From 2-02-FULL-38-15 sp964645555 (GTDB lineage: Bacteria > Patescibacteriota > Microgenomatia > Daviesbacterales > UBA10151), in contig CAZYBP010000002.1 in the NCBI GenBank assembly GCA_964645555.1, positions 1-55,937 on the forward strand: a stretch of 55,937 bases of DNA, given 5' to 3'. Positions within the stretch are counted from its first letter, which is position 1. The number at the start of each line of letters is the position of its first letter. The position numbers and the translations under genes were made by a program. A model generated the notes under the pieces. It saw nothing but the letters and a program-made list of their open reading frames with translations, did no database searches and was not told the DNA's origin. This document shows positions 23,282 through 30,485 of the stretch, one piece after another.

Positions 23282-24478
23282 TCATTTCTTAGCTATCCGT
23301 TTTACTACCTCATCTAATCTTACAGCACGGGACCCCTTAATTAAAACTACATCTCCTTTTCCTAAATTCTTTAAAAGCTTTCCAACTAACTGTGAATTTT
23401 GCAAATTACTTTCAACTCTTTCTTCCCAAAAACCCAAACTTTTAAGCTCGTCCCAAATAAATTGAGTGTCACCCTGGCCAAGATAAACTTGATCTATCTT
23501 TTCTTTATATATTTTTTGGGCAATAAGCCGGTGTAGTTTTTCTGAATACGAACCAAGCTCCCGCATTTCCCCCAGAACTAAAACCTTCCTGCGTGCATTG
23601 ACCTGCAATAAAGTATCTATTGCCGCCTCCAATGAAGCAGGGGAGGAGTTATACGTATCATCTAAAATAATTGAACCATTAGGTCCTACAATAACTTGCA
23701 TCCTGTGTTCTGAAGGCTGCAGGGATTCCAATGCCAATTTGATTTTGGTAAGCGGTATATTATTTAAAACTCCCAAAGTTGCAGCTGCCATAGCTGGATA
23801 AATTTGATGATAACCAAGCAGGTTATAATTAACCTTAACCCTCTCAACCCCCAAATTTAATTCAAAAGTTGTCCTGAAGCCTTCAATATTCACATTACCA
23901 GCCCAGACAGTACAATTTTGTGGATCAGTTCCAAAATAGATTACTGACCCGCTACAATTCTTTGCTAATTTCCTACAATGCTGATCATCGAAATTTAAAA
24001 TGGCAACTCCTTTGTCGTTGAGCTGTTCAATCAATCTTCCTTTTTCTTTAATAATGTCATCTAAATCACCCAGGGTTTCATTATGAGCATAAGAAATTTT
24101 TGTGAAAACTACCGTATTAGGTGAAACTAAAGATAAATAAAAATCCATCTCTCCTTTATATTCAATACCCATTTCTAAAATAACTTTTTTTACTGAGGGG
24201 GTTAACTTGAATAAAGTAGCTGGAATATTTAATACTGGATCAAGGCTGGGTTTTGTGCTAAGCGTTTTAAATTTAGTTGAAAGGATGGCTGTGGCAGCCT
24301 GAACGCAGGTGGTTTTTCCCACAGATCCCGTTACAGCTACAAACATTTCTTTTGGGTAAAACTTTGCATATTGTCTTGCCAGATAAATCCGCAAAAGATG
24401 CAATGGTTTTTTATAGGCAGAAATCTGATTTTTGGAAGGAGTAACCTGTTGCCAAATAGGGTGATCTTGAATGTCCAC
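23282..24478 (-). CDS. murF: MurF-like UDP-MurNAc-tripeptide:D-Ala-D-Ala ligase, N-domain reduced
   Basis: 398 residues. MurF adds D-Ala-D-Ala to the UDP-MurNAc tripeptide. The ATP loop AVTGSVGKTT is at about 48-57; ILEMGIEYKGEMDF, SYAHNETLG, DDTYNSSPASLEAA and the C-terminal VLVLGEMRELG are MurF marks. Only about 45 residues precede the ATP loop, against about 100 in model MurF, so the usual UDP-binding N-terminal domain is missing or replaced by a basic helix. The start is GTG, 7 nt after an extended -10. The 50-bp gap from murA holds this promoter. Confidence 0.88.
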   Translation of the reverse strand: MDIQDHPIWQQVTPSKNQISAYKKPLHLLRIYLARQYAKFYPKEMFVAVTGSVGKTTCVQAATAILSTKFKTLSTKPSLDPVLNIPATLFKLTPSVKKVILEMGIEYKGEMDFYLSLVSPNTVVFTKISYAHNETLGDLDDIIKEKGRLIEQLNDKGVAILNFDDQHCRKLAKNCSGSVIYFGTDPQNCTVWAGNVNIEGFRTTFELNLGVERVKVNYNLLGYHQIYPAMAAATLGVLNNIPLTKIKLALESLQPSEHRMQVIVGPNGSIILDDTYNSSPASLEAAIDTLLQVNARRKVLVLGEMRELGSYSEKLHRLIAQKIYKEKIDQVYLGQGDTQFIWDELKSLGFWEERVESNLQNSQLVGKLLKNLGKGDVVLIKGSRAVRLDEVVKRIAKK

Positions 24479-24485
24479 GCGGACA

Positions 24486-24504
24486 ATTATATCACGAAGT
24501 GATA
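24486..24504 (-). promoter_or_regulatory. murF extended -10 (TGA-TATAAT) inside inverted repeat TATCAC-GAA-GTGATA
   Basis: TATAAT (24491-24486) follows TGA (24494-24492) and is 7 nt before the GTG start, predicting a leaderless mRNA for murF and downstream genes. A perfect inverted repeat, TATCAC (24490-24495) and GTGATA (24499-24504) with a 3-nt centre, overlaps the extended -10 and could be an operator. Confidence 0.55.
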
Positions 24505-24528
24505 CAAGCTTTGAGGAATTAGCAAGGC

Positions 24529-25791
24529 TTATACATCAAATCTTTCAATGTCTGCACCTAAGCTTCGTAGCTTCCCAACTACATCTTCATATCCCCGTTC
24601 TATTAACTCCGCTTGGCCGATTATACTCTTACCCTTCGCTACCAAACTGGCTAACACCATAGCCATACCGGCTCTAATATCCGGAGTATCTACATTCCTA
24701 CCCTTAAGTTTGGAGGGTCCTGAAATCAGCACCCGGTGAGGGTCTGCTAATACTATCTGTGCTCCCATGGAAATGAGTTTATCTACAAAAAACATCCTGG
24801 ATTCGTACATCCAATCATGGCATAGAACTACTCCCTTTGATTGTGTTGCCAGCACTATAGCTACACTCATCAAATCTGTTGGAAATCCTGGCCAGATATT
24901 AGTTGTTAACCTGGGCGGAGACTTTAGTTTCTCTGACCAAAAAGTAATAGCCCCATCCTCCCTTTCCATCTTAATACCAAAATCTTTTAGGGGTGAATGA
25001 ATCGGATCTAAATCTGTATTATCAATTCCCTCTAATTTAATCCTTCCCCCGGTAATTGCTGCTGCCACAGCATAGGTACCTATCTCTATATAATCAATAC
25101 GGATCCGGAATTTAGTACCAAACAATTTACTAACACCGTCAATTACTAAAGTATCTGTTCCAATCCCATCAATCTTAGCACCCATCTGTAAAAGCATGTT
25201 ACATAAATCCACAATATGAGGCTCTTTAGCACAATTCCTTAGGGTAACTGTTCTGTCTCCTAAAACAGAGGCCAAAATTAGATTTTCTGTAGCTGTAACT
25301 GAAGTTTCTTTCAGAAAGATATCAACCTGTTTTCCGTTTCCAGTTTTTGGTAAGTTTAAGGTATATCTTAAATTATCTCTTTTCACACTTGCCCCAAGTG
25401 CTTTAAAGCCTTCAATATGCGTATCAATGCTCCTTCTCCCAATAATATCTCCGCCTGGATGCCAAAATGTCACTTTATCTTTCCTTGCCAACATACTACC
25501 TACCAGTACTAATGATCCCCGTAGTTTTGTCATCAGTTTCTCTGGTAAGGTAGCGTGGTTAATATTTTCAGCCTTAATGGTAAGGGTTGAATCTACTTTC
25601 TTTGCGTAAATACCCAATTTATTGAGTATATTAATTAAAACCGTAGTATCTTTTAAATCAGCAATATTGTCTAAAATTACTTCCTCCTCGGTTAGTAATG
25701 CTGCAGCTACGCAGGGGAAAACGGAGTTTTTATTACCTGAAACTTGAATTTTTCCTTCTAATTTTTTTCCACCTTTAACAAAGTAACGCAT
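24529..25791 (-). CDS. murA: UDP-GlcNAc enolpyruvyl transferase with Asp at the catalytic-Cys position
   Basis: 420 residues from ATG 25791, chosen because MRYFVKGGKKLEGKI matches the family start and murB stops 1 bp upstream. MurA transfers enolpyruvate from PEP to UDP-GlcNAc, the first peptidoglycan step. The conserved Lys-Asn is in SGNKNS (18-23). The active loop reads HPGGDIIGRRSID; D115 stands where E. coli MurA has C115, the residue alkylated by fosfomycin. DLMSVAIVLATQSKG and ELIERGYEDV lie in the C-terminal half. All other core blocks look intact. Confidence 0.94.
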   Translation of the reverse strand: MRYFVKGGKKLEGKIQVSGNKNSVFPCVAAALLTEEEVILDNIADLKDTTVLINILNKLGIYAKKVDSTLTIKAENINHATLPEKLMTKLRGSLVLVGSMLARKDKVTFWHPGGDIIGRRSIDTHIEGFKALGASVKRDNLRYTLNLPKTGNGKQVDIFLKETSVTATENLILASVLGDRTVTLRNCAKEPHIVDLCNMLLQMGAKIDGIGTDTLVIDGVSKLFGTKFRIRIDYIEIGTYAVAAAITGGRIKLEGIDNTDLDPIHSPLKDFGIKMEREDGAITFWSEKLKSPPRLTTNIWPGFPTDLMSVAIVLATQSKGVVLCHDWMYESRMFFVDKLISMGAQIVLADPHRVLISGPSKLKGRNVDTPDIRAGMAMVLASLVAKGKSIIGQAELIERGYEDVVGKLRSLGADIERFDV

Positions 25792-25792
25792 A

Positions 25793-26377
25793 TTAAGATT
25801 TTGCTTTAACTTTAAAAACAGCCGATACAATTATGTGCCTTTTAAAGTTTAGTTCTTCCACTCCTATTTGTTCGATTTCACTATCTAAGTCTAATACTTT
25901 AATACTTTTCGTAATTCTTTGCAAAAACCTATTTAAAAATAGGTTTCCTCCAATGCTGCCGGGAATACCTTCTATTTCACTGGTCAATAACCCTTGAGCA
26001 GTTAAATATTCACAAAATTTAGCAATACTTACTCCCGATTCTACCTCAACTAATGCCTCCTCCACTCCTATACCGAACTTTGTTACTTTACCCTTAACAG
26101 ACACTGTCTGTATACCTTTAGTCCTATTTTTAATTACCATGCCCTCAAAGCCTGCATCTGACATCATAATTTTGCTGCCGGTGCCAAACATAAAGAAGGG
26201 TAACTTTAATTCCCTGCACATTTTTACCAATTTAACTAATTCGTTGGTCGTAAAAGCAATAAAAAAAACTTTAGCCGGCCCGCCCGCTTGTAAGAATGTA
26301 TAGTCTTTCAAAGACTCATTAAATTTAAATTTCTCTTTGCCAAAAGAATCAATAATTAATTTGTATTTACTATCCAT
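25793..26377 (-). CDS. murB: MurB-like FAD domain protein lacking the MurB C-terminal domain
   Basis: 194 residues against about 300 for MurB. MurB reduces UDP-GlcNAc-enolpyruvate with NADPH. The FAD-binding domain is present: DYTFLQAGGPAKVFFI, FMFGTGSKIMMSDAGFEG and IEGIPGSIGGNLFLN. The C-terminal domain, which holds the proton-donor Ser and a catalytic Glu in model MurB, is absent: the chain ends soon after a last strand (HIIVSAVFKVKAKS). No frameshift is visible, and a complete stop precedes murA by 1 bp, so the short form looks native. Its start overlaps murE by 22 bp. Activity is uncertain. Confidence 0.8.
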   Translation of the reverse strand: MDSKYKLIIDSFGKEKFKFNESLKDYTFLQAGGPAKVFFIAFTTNELVKLVKMCRELKLPFFMFGTGSKIMMSDAGFEGMVIKNRTKGIQTVSVKGKVTKFGIGVEEALVEVESGVSIAKFCEYLTAQGLLTSEIEGIPGSIGGNLFLNRFLQRITKSIKVLDLDSEIEQIGVEELNFKRHIIVSAVFKVKAKS

Positions 26378-27555
26378 CTAACAACCTCCACATCCGACCA
26401 TGGTATTTCCTTCTTCCCATCTAAATTCATCGAAAGTTCATGCCCTTTGCCGAAAATTCCGACTATATCTCCTTTTTTGGCTAAATTATTTATAGCAAAC
26501 TCAATTGCTTTTTTTCTATCATTGATTACAAAGAAATTTTTATTTTCTTTTGCTCCAGACTTTTTTGCTCCTTGAGTAATTTGAGCATTTATCCTCTCAA
26601 TTAATCCTCTTGGATCAACAGCAGTAACAATTACAATATCTGCAAGTCTTTGTGCAATGTCCCCCATCATTGCTCTTTTACCCTCATCCCTAAAGCCCTC
26701 TGCTCCGATCAACGCGATAATCTTTCCCCTCCTTTGGGTTCTTAAAGCTTTTAGAGCTTGTTCCAATCCATTGGGAGTATGGGCAAAATCTACAAATATT
26801 TTTATACCCTTATTATTCTTTATCTCCTCCATTCTGCCCTTGAGCCCTGTGAAATTTTCCAAGGCCTTTTTTGCTGTCTCTTTTTTAATGTCTAATACAA
26901 AGGCTACAGCTAAAGCAGCCAGAGCGTTTTCTAAATTGTAATCTCCGGGAATTTGTAATTTCAACTTAATTTCTTTTTGATTAAAATTCCCTTTACTTAA
27001 ACCGAAGGTAAGCAATTTTCCCGTAATCCCTCTAACTTCTCTATTTACAATAGCAAACTTCACATTTTGGATAAGTTTTAATTTAGTATTTAAGTAATTT
27101 TCAAAAGTTTTATGATAATCCAAATGCTCATGAGTAATATTAGTAATAACCCCAACCTCAAATTTTATCCCCCAAAATCTGTATTGATCTAATGAATGGG
27201 AAGTCACTTCTAAAACTAAATATTCATCTTTATGATCTTTAGCTGCTTTTGCAAATTTTTGTATAGTAAGTGGGTCAGGGGAGGTAACATGAAAACCTGT
27301 ATCATAAGATTTTCCGGCAACTTCTGCATTTATAGTAGAAACCATGGAGACTTTTTTACCTGCAGATTTTAAGATTTGATAAATCATATTCGTAGTGGTA
27401 GTTTTACCATCCGTTCCGGTTATTCCAATAACTTTCATTCCCCTGGTAGGGAAGCCATACCAAATATTGGCCAAAATTGCTTTTGGAAGATGCCAAAATT
27501 TATTAATAAACTCCTGTGAGATCAATTGCTTAAGAATTTTTTTCAGCTTTTGCAT
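26356..27555 (-). CDS. murE: MurE-like UDP-MurNAc-dipeptide ligase, N-domain reduced
   Basis: 399 residues against about 490 for model MurE. MurE adds the third amino acid to UDP-MurNAc-L-Ala-D-Glu. The ATP loop is GTDGKTTT (47-54), the substrate loops HVTSPDP and LEVTSHSLDQYRF are clear, and ITHEHLDYHKT follows. The C-domain has VDFAHTPNGLEQAL and GKGHELS. The diaminopimelate-selective DNPR motif is VDPRG here (313-317), so the amino acid added cannot be decided. The N-terminal UDP-binding domain is missing apart from about 40 residues, including WYGFPTRGM. An extended -10 lies 8 nt before the ATG. Confidence 0.88.
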   Translation of the reverse strand: MQKLKKILKQLISQEFINKFWHLPKAILANIWYGFPTRGMKVIGITGTDGKTTTTNMIYQILKSAGKKVSMVSTINAEVAGKSYDTGFHVTSPDPLTIQKFAKAAKDHKDEYLVLEVTSHSLDQYRFWGIKFEVGVITNITHEHLDYHKTFENYLNTKLKLIQNVKFAIVNREVRGITGKLLTFGLSKGNFNQKEIKLKLQIPGDYNLENALAALAVAFVLDIKKETAKKALENFTGLKGRMEEIKNNKGIKIFVDFAHTPNGLEQALKALRTQRRGKIIALIGAEGFRDEGKRAMMGDIAQRLADIVIVTAVDPRGLIERINAQITQGAKKSGAKENKNFFVINDRKKAIEFAINNLAKKGDIVGIFGKGHELSMNLDGKKEIPWSDVEVVRWIVNTN

Positions 27556-27563
27556 TGAAGCTA

Positions 27564-27572
27564 ATTATATCA
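27564..27572 (-). promoter_or_regulatory. murE extended -10 (TGA-TATAAT) 8 nt before ATG
   Basis: TGA (27572-27570) then TATAAT (27569-27564) on the minus strand, followed by TAGCTTCA and ATG 27555. It would start a short-leader or leaderless mRNA for murE, murB and murA independently of the upstream methyltransferase gene. Confidence 0.6.
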
Positions 27573-27573
27573 G

Positions 27574-27595
27574 AACACCCACACAACACCCACAC
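27574..27595. repeat. Tandem 11-bp direct repeat AACACCCACAC x2
   Basis: AACACCCACAC occurs perfectly at 27574-27584 and 27585-27595. The second unit runs into copy B of the 33-bp repeat. The pair lies directly upstream of the murE extended -10, where a -35 would be; it may be a protein-binding site or a by-product of repeat slippage. Confidence 0.7.
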
Positions 27596-27620
27596 CGGGT
27601 GTGTCGTAGCTTGACACATA
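27588..27620. repeat. 33-bp palindromic intergenic repeat, copy B
   Basis: 32 of 33 bases match 6809-6841. The same two inverted repeats are present (CACACC with GGTGTG, and TGTGTC with GACACA). It lies in the 131-bp gap 27556-27686, between the methyltransferase stop and the murE promoter. Both copies are outside genes and close to a 3' end. Confidence 0.8.
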
Positions 27621-27641
27621 AGGAAACTATTGTGCAAATTC

Positions 27642-27656
27642 TAACCCCAGGGGTTA
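27642..27656. repeat. Perfect 15-bp palindrome TAACCCC-A-GGGGTTA
   Basis: Seven-base arms (27642-27648 and 27650-27656) around one central A, in the gap downstream of the methyltransferase gene (stop at 27687). The short centre favours a dimeric protein-binding site over an RNA hairpin. No T-tract is next to it. Confidence 0.6.
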
Positions 27657-27686
27657 ACTAGCTTCAAACCCCGGGAATGAAAATTT

Positions 27687-28451
27687 TTATATTCCGGAGA
27701 TAGTAACAGTTGAATTTAGGTCTGTTGGAATACCTTCAGGTTTCTTTGCTACTACATCCCAATTCCAAGCTAACGCTGAAGCAATCAAACTATCTGATAG
27801 ACCATAAGCGGGTAAATAAACTAAGGCAGGAGTCAATGCTCCAGGTAATCCTGCTTTTATCTTTACATCTTCAAAACCTGCTTTTTTGCAGGCTTTAGCG
27901 TTCAGTTTGCTAGCATAGGGGTATATCAAAACTTCCATAAATGCTGTTACGAGTCTCCCTCCAGGTTTCAAAACTCGATATGCTTCCTGTATATAGTCCA
28001 TATTTCCCCCTGTAAAATTACTAGCCATTACCACATCAAAACTGTTATCACTAAAGGGAAGCCTTCCTGCATCAGCAGTTACTATCTCATCATGTTTTTC
28101 TCTTCTTAAGATACGATCTAACCAATATCCAATTTTCTTGTTTCTATGCGAAATGTTAGGATTAATATCTAAGGAAACAAATACCCCTTCCTTACCCACT
28201 CTACCAGAATTAACCTTATAAGAAGGATAGCCACTCCCTACTTCTAAAACTTTATCTCCTTTTTCAATCCGAGCTCTATTACCTGTAACCCATAAATGAA
28301 CCGGCCTTAAAGTAAATAAAAGTGAAAAAATTGGCCAAGCGACCTCATTCCGAACCCTTGACTCAAACTGGCACAATTTATTAACAACATTTCTAAATTT
28401 GCTACTTTGTACAAGGTTTTCTGCCGGTAGATTATCACCTGTATTTTCCAT
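27687..28451 (-). CDS. Class I SAM-dependent methyltransferase within the dcw cluster
   Basis: 254 residues from ATG 28451; the frame is open upstream into ftsI, but those residues are not family-like and a -10 sits 7 nt before this ATG. SAM motif I is VLEVGSGYPSYKVNSG, motif II has FVSLDINPN, and RLPFSDNSFDVVMASN and EAYRVLKPGGRLV are the classic Methyltransf_11 blocks. A hydrophobic stretch near residue 40 (WPIFSLLFTL) may contact the membrane. Substrate unknown; the place between ftsI and murE is unusual for a dcw cluster, and a lipid or envelope target is a guess. Confidence 0.75.
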   Translation of the reverse strand: MENTGDNLPAENLVQSSKFRNVVNKLCQFESRVRNEVAWPIFSLLFTLRPVHLWVTGNRARIEKGDKVLEVGSGYPSYKVNSGRVGKEGVFVSLDINPNISHRNKKIGYWLDRILRREKHDEIVTADAGRLPFSDNSFDVVMASNFTGGNMDYIQEAYRVLKPGGRLVTAFMEVLIYPYASKLNAKACKKAGFEDVKIKAGLPGALTPALVYLPAYGLSDSLIASALAWNWDVVAKKPEGIPTDLNSTVTISGI

Positions 28452-28458
28452 GTGATGA

Positions 28459-28464
28459 GTTATA
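28459..28464 (-). promoter_or_regulatory. -10 box TATAAC 7 nt before methyltransferase ATG
   Basis: TATAAC (28464-28459) on the minus strand, 7 nt before ATG 28451, in the 40-bp gap after ftsI. It supports the ATG choice and suggests separate, leaderless transcription of the methyltransferase gene. Confidence 0.4.
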
Positions 28465-28491
28465 ATTATTGTACCATGCTGTTTTATTCTT

Positions 28492-30189
28492 TTATTCTGT
28501 TGGAGCGATTTTGTAGTAGGTAAAAAGCTGTTTGGCAATTTCAAAAAAGGTTGGTGCTGCTGTTTCTGCTCCAAAAATAGAAGAAGAGGGCTGATCATAG
28601 CGGACAAGCATTACAAATTTTGGATCATCAGCCGGAGCAAATCCTACAAATGAAGCAATGGTTTGATCAGGATCATAATGCCCGGCAACAGGAATTTGTG
28701 CAGTACCAGTTTTTCCGGCAATCTTAAATCCTTTAAGTCTCACAAAATTTGCCTCTCCCTTTTCCACCGCAGCCACCATCATTTCTTTGATCTGCTGCGC
28801 TGTTGGTTCCTTAATTACCTGTCTGATTATTTTCGGCTTAATTTCAAACACTCCATTTTCATCCGAAATCTTTTTAACTACATGGGGTTCCATCAGATAT
28901 CCTCCGTTGGCAATTGCTGCTACAGCCCTCACCATTTGTATAGGAGTAACAGCAATCCCCTGTCCAAAAGAAGCAGTTGCCAAATCAATCTCTCTCCATG
29001 CTTTCTTTTGCCTAATCCCGGGGGAAAATTCATCCTGCAGATCAATATCTGTAGAGTTACCAAAACCGAAATTTTCCAAGTACAAATAAAACCTATCCAG
29101 TCCCAGTTTCTTACCCACAAATACCATACCTGTATTATCTGAATGAATAATAACATCTGTTAAGGTTAAATCAGGCCGGTACTGATTATTCCAGGTTCTA
29201 ATCAAAAACCCTCCTAAGGATACGGGCCCGGAACATATATCGCACTTTGTATCCGGTTTAACCAAATCCTCATTTAAAGCAGCTGCCATCACCAAAACTT
29301 TAAAGGTTGAACCTGGTTCATATTGATTGGCAACTACAGAATCTTTATAGTATTCTTTGGGAAAATCAACATAACTTTGTGGGTCATAGGCTGGAAAAGC
29401 TGCCAGGGCCAGAACATTTCCAGTTTTGGGATCCATTACGACTGCTGAAGCAGCCTTAGCCCCATATTTCTCCATTCCCGACTTTAAGCTTTGCTCAACA
29501 ATATATTGTACAGTCCTATCTAAGTTTAAGGTTAGATCTTTCCCATTTTTAGCTTGAGAAGTCAAGAAGCTGCCAATAATTATCGGTAAACCTAAAGCGT
29601 CTTTTTCATGACGTACTAAACCAGACATACCCTTAAGTTCACCATCATAATAGCCTTCTAAACCAAAATAACCTTTACTTTCACCGTTGCCGGATGAACC
29701 GACAAATCCTAAAAGGTGTGCAGAAGATGATCCTTCCGGATAAAATCTGCTGCTGGTTTGCTCAAAGCCTATAGATGGTAAGTTCAAACTCTCAACTTCC
29801 TTTTTCTGTTCCAGGGAAATCCTGTTTTTCAAACGGACCCAATATAGATCCTTAGATAATTTAGATATAAAGTCTTTGGCTACTTCATCCACATCTTCTC
29901 TCTCTTCTCTTAGAACTTTTGCCAGTGAATAAGCAAAGTTCGTTACAGCTTCTTTACTAATCAATTTAGGATTAGCAAATACGGAAAAGGAAGGATTTGA
30001 TGAAGTCAGTATTGCTCCGTCACTAAAAAAGATATTACCTCTTAGAGCTTGCGTTTTAACATCCGTAAAATGCTGGTCTTCCGCTTGAGCTTGTAAATAC
30101 TCTGCCTTGACCACTTGCCAATAAAAAAGCCTGGCAATAATGGCAAAAAAGAAAAGTAGAAAAAAAGATTTAACCAGAAATATCCGCAT
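28492..30189 (-). CDS. ftsI: Class B penicillin-binding protein (FtsI/PBP2-like transpeptidase)
   Basis: 565 residues. It cross-links peptidoglycan, probably at the septum with FtsW. One N-terminal membrane segment (about 4-24) precedes the pedestal domain. Catalytic motifs are S294-TFK (in EPGSTFK), SDN (350-352) and KTGT (493-496), all intact. A cysteine pair in TKCDICSGP (314-322) lies in the transpeptidase domain and could form a disulfide or bind metal. There is no PASTA tail. It overlaps the ftsL-like gene by 1 nt (TAATG). Confidence 0.92.
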   Translation of the reverse strand: MRIFLVKSFFLLFFFAIIARLFYWQVVKAEYLQAQAEDQHFTDVKTQALRGNIFFSDGAILTSSNPSFSVFANPKLISKEAVTNFAYSLAKVLREEREDVDEVAKDFISKLSKDLYWVRLKNRISLEQKKEVESLNLPSIGFEQTSSRFYPEGSSSAHLLGFVGSSGNGESKGYFGLEGYYDGELKGMSGLVRHEKDALGLPIIIGSFLTSQAKNGKDLTLNLDRTVQYIVEQSLKSGMEKYGAKAASAVVMDPKTGNVLALAAFPAYDPQSYVDFPKEYYKDSVVANQYEPGSTFKVLVMAAALNEDLVKPDTKCDICSGPVSLGGFLIRTWNNQYRPDLTLTDVIIHSDNTGMVFVGKKLGLDRFYLYLENFGFGNSTDIDLQDEFSPGIRQKKAWREIDLATASFGQGIAVTPIQMVRAVAAIANGGYLMEPHVVKKISDENGVFEIKPKIIRQVIKEPTAQQIKEMMVAAVEKGEANFVRLKGFKIAGKTGTAQIPVAGHYDPDQTIASFVGFAPADDPKFVMLVRYDQPSSSIFGAETAAPTFFEIAKQLFTYYKIAPTE

Positions 30190-30485
30190 TAGCGAATATA
30201 TAATATACTTTGTCCGGACGAAAAACCAAGTTCAGCTGATTCTGAAGCTATATTTATATACGAAGATCTTTTGGCAATTTCATTTTCCAGGATCTGGTTC
30301 TCCATTCGTAGATTCTTTTCAGCTGTAGTTAATTTTTCAAACCTTTCACCATAAGCAATCATTGTGTTGTTTACCCAAATTTCAATCAGCATCAAAGCAG
30401 ATAAACCAATAATTGCCAAAATTATATATAGTTTTGGCAATTTTCTTTTAGTCTCTTCCGGTTCAAAAGTCTTAATAATAGTCAT
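30189..30485 (-). CDS. ftsL: FtsL/DivIC-like small bitopic division protein
   Basis: 98 residues. A short charged N-tail is followed by one membrane segment (about 18-38: LYIILAIIGLSALML) and then a helical, coiled-coil-like stretch (ERFEKLTTAEKNLRMENQIL). This is the layout of FtsL/DivIC, which bridges FtsQ and the FtsW-FtsI pair. Sequence similarity is weak in this family, so the call rests on topology and its place between rsmH and ftsI. It overlaps rsmH by 4 bp (ATGA) and ftsI by 1 bp. Confidence 0.8.
   Translation of the reverse strand: MTIIKTFEPEETKRKLPKLYIILAIIGLSALMLIEIWVNNTMIAYGERFEKLTTAEKNLRMENQILENEIAKRSSYINIASESAELGFSSGQSILYIR

Noticed and set aside
27642..27656. Rho-independent terminator at the TAACCCC palindrome
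   Set aside because: One-base centre leaves too short a loop and no T-tract follows on either strand.
28663..29142. Plus-strand 159-codon frame opposite ftsI
   Set aside because: Basic, His/Ser/Asn-rich antisense translation; the opposite strand encodes intact PBP motifs.
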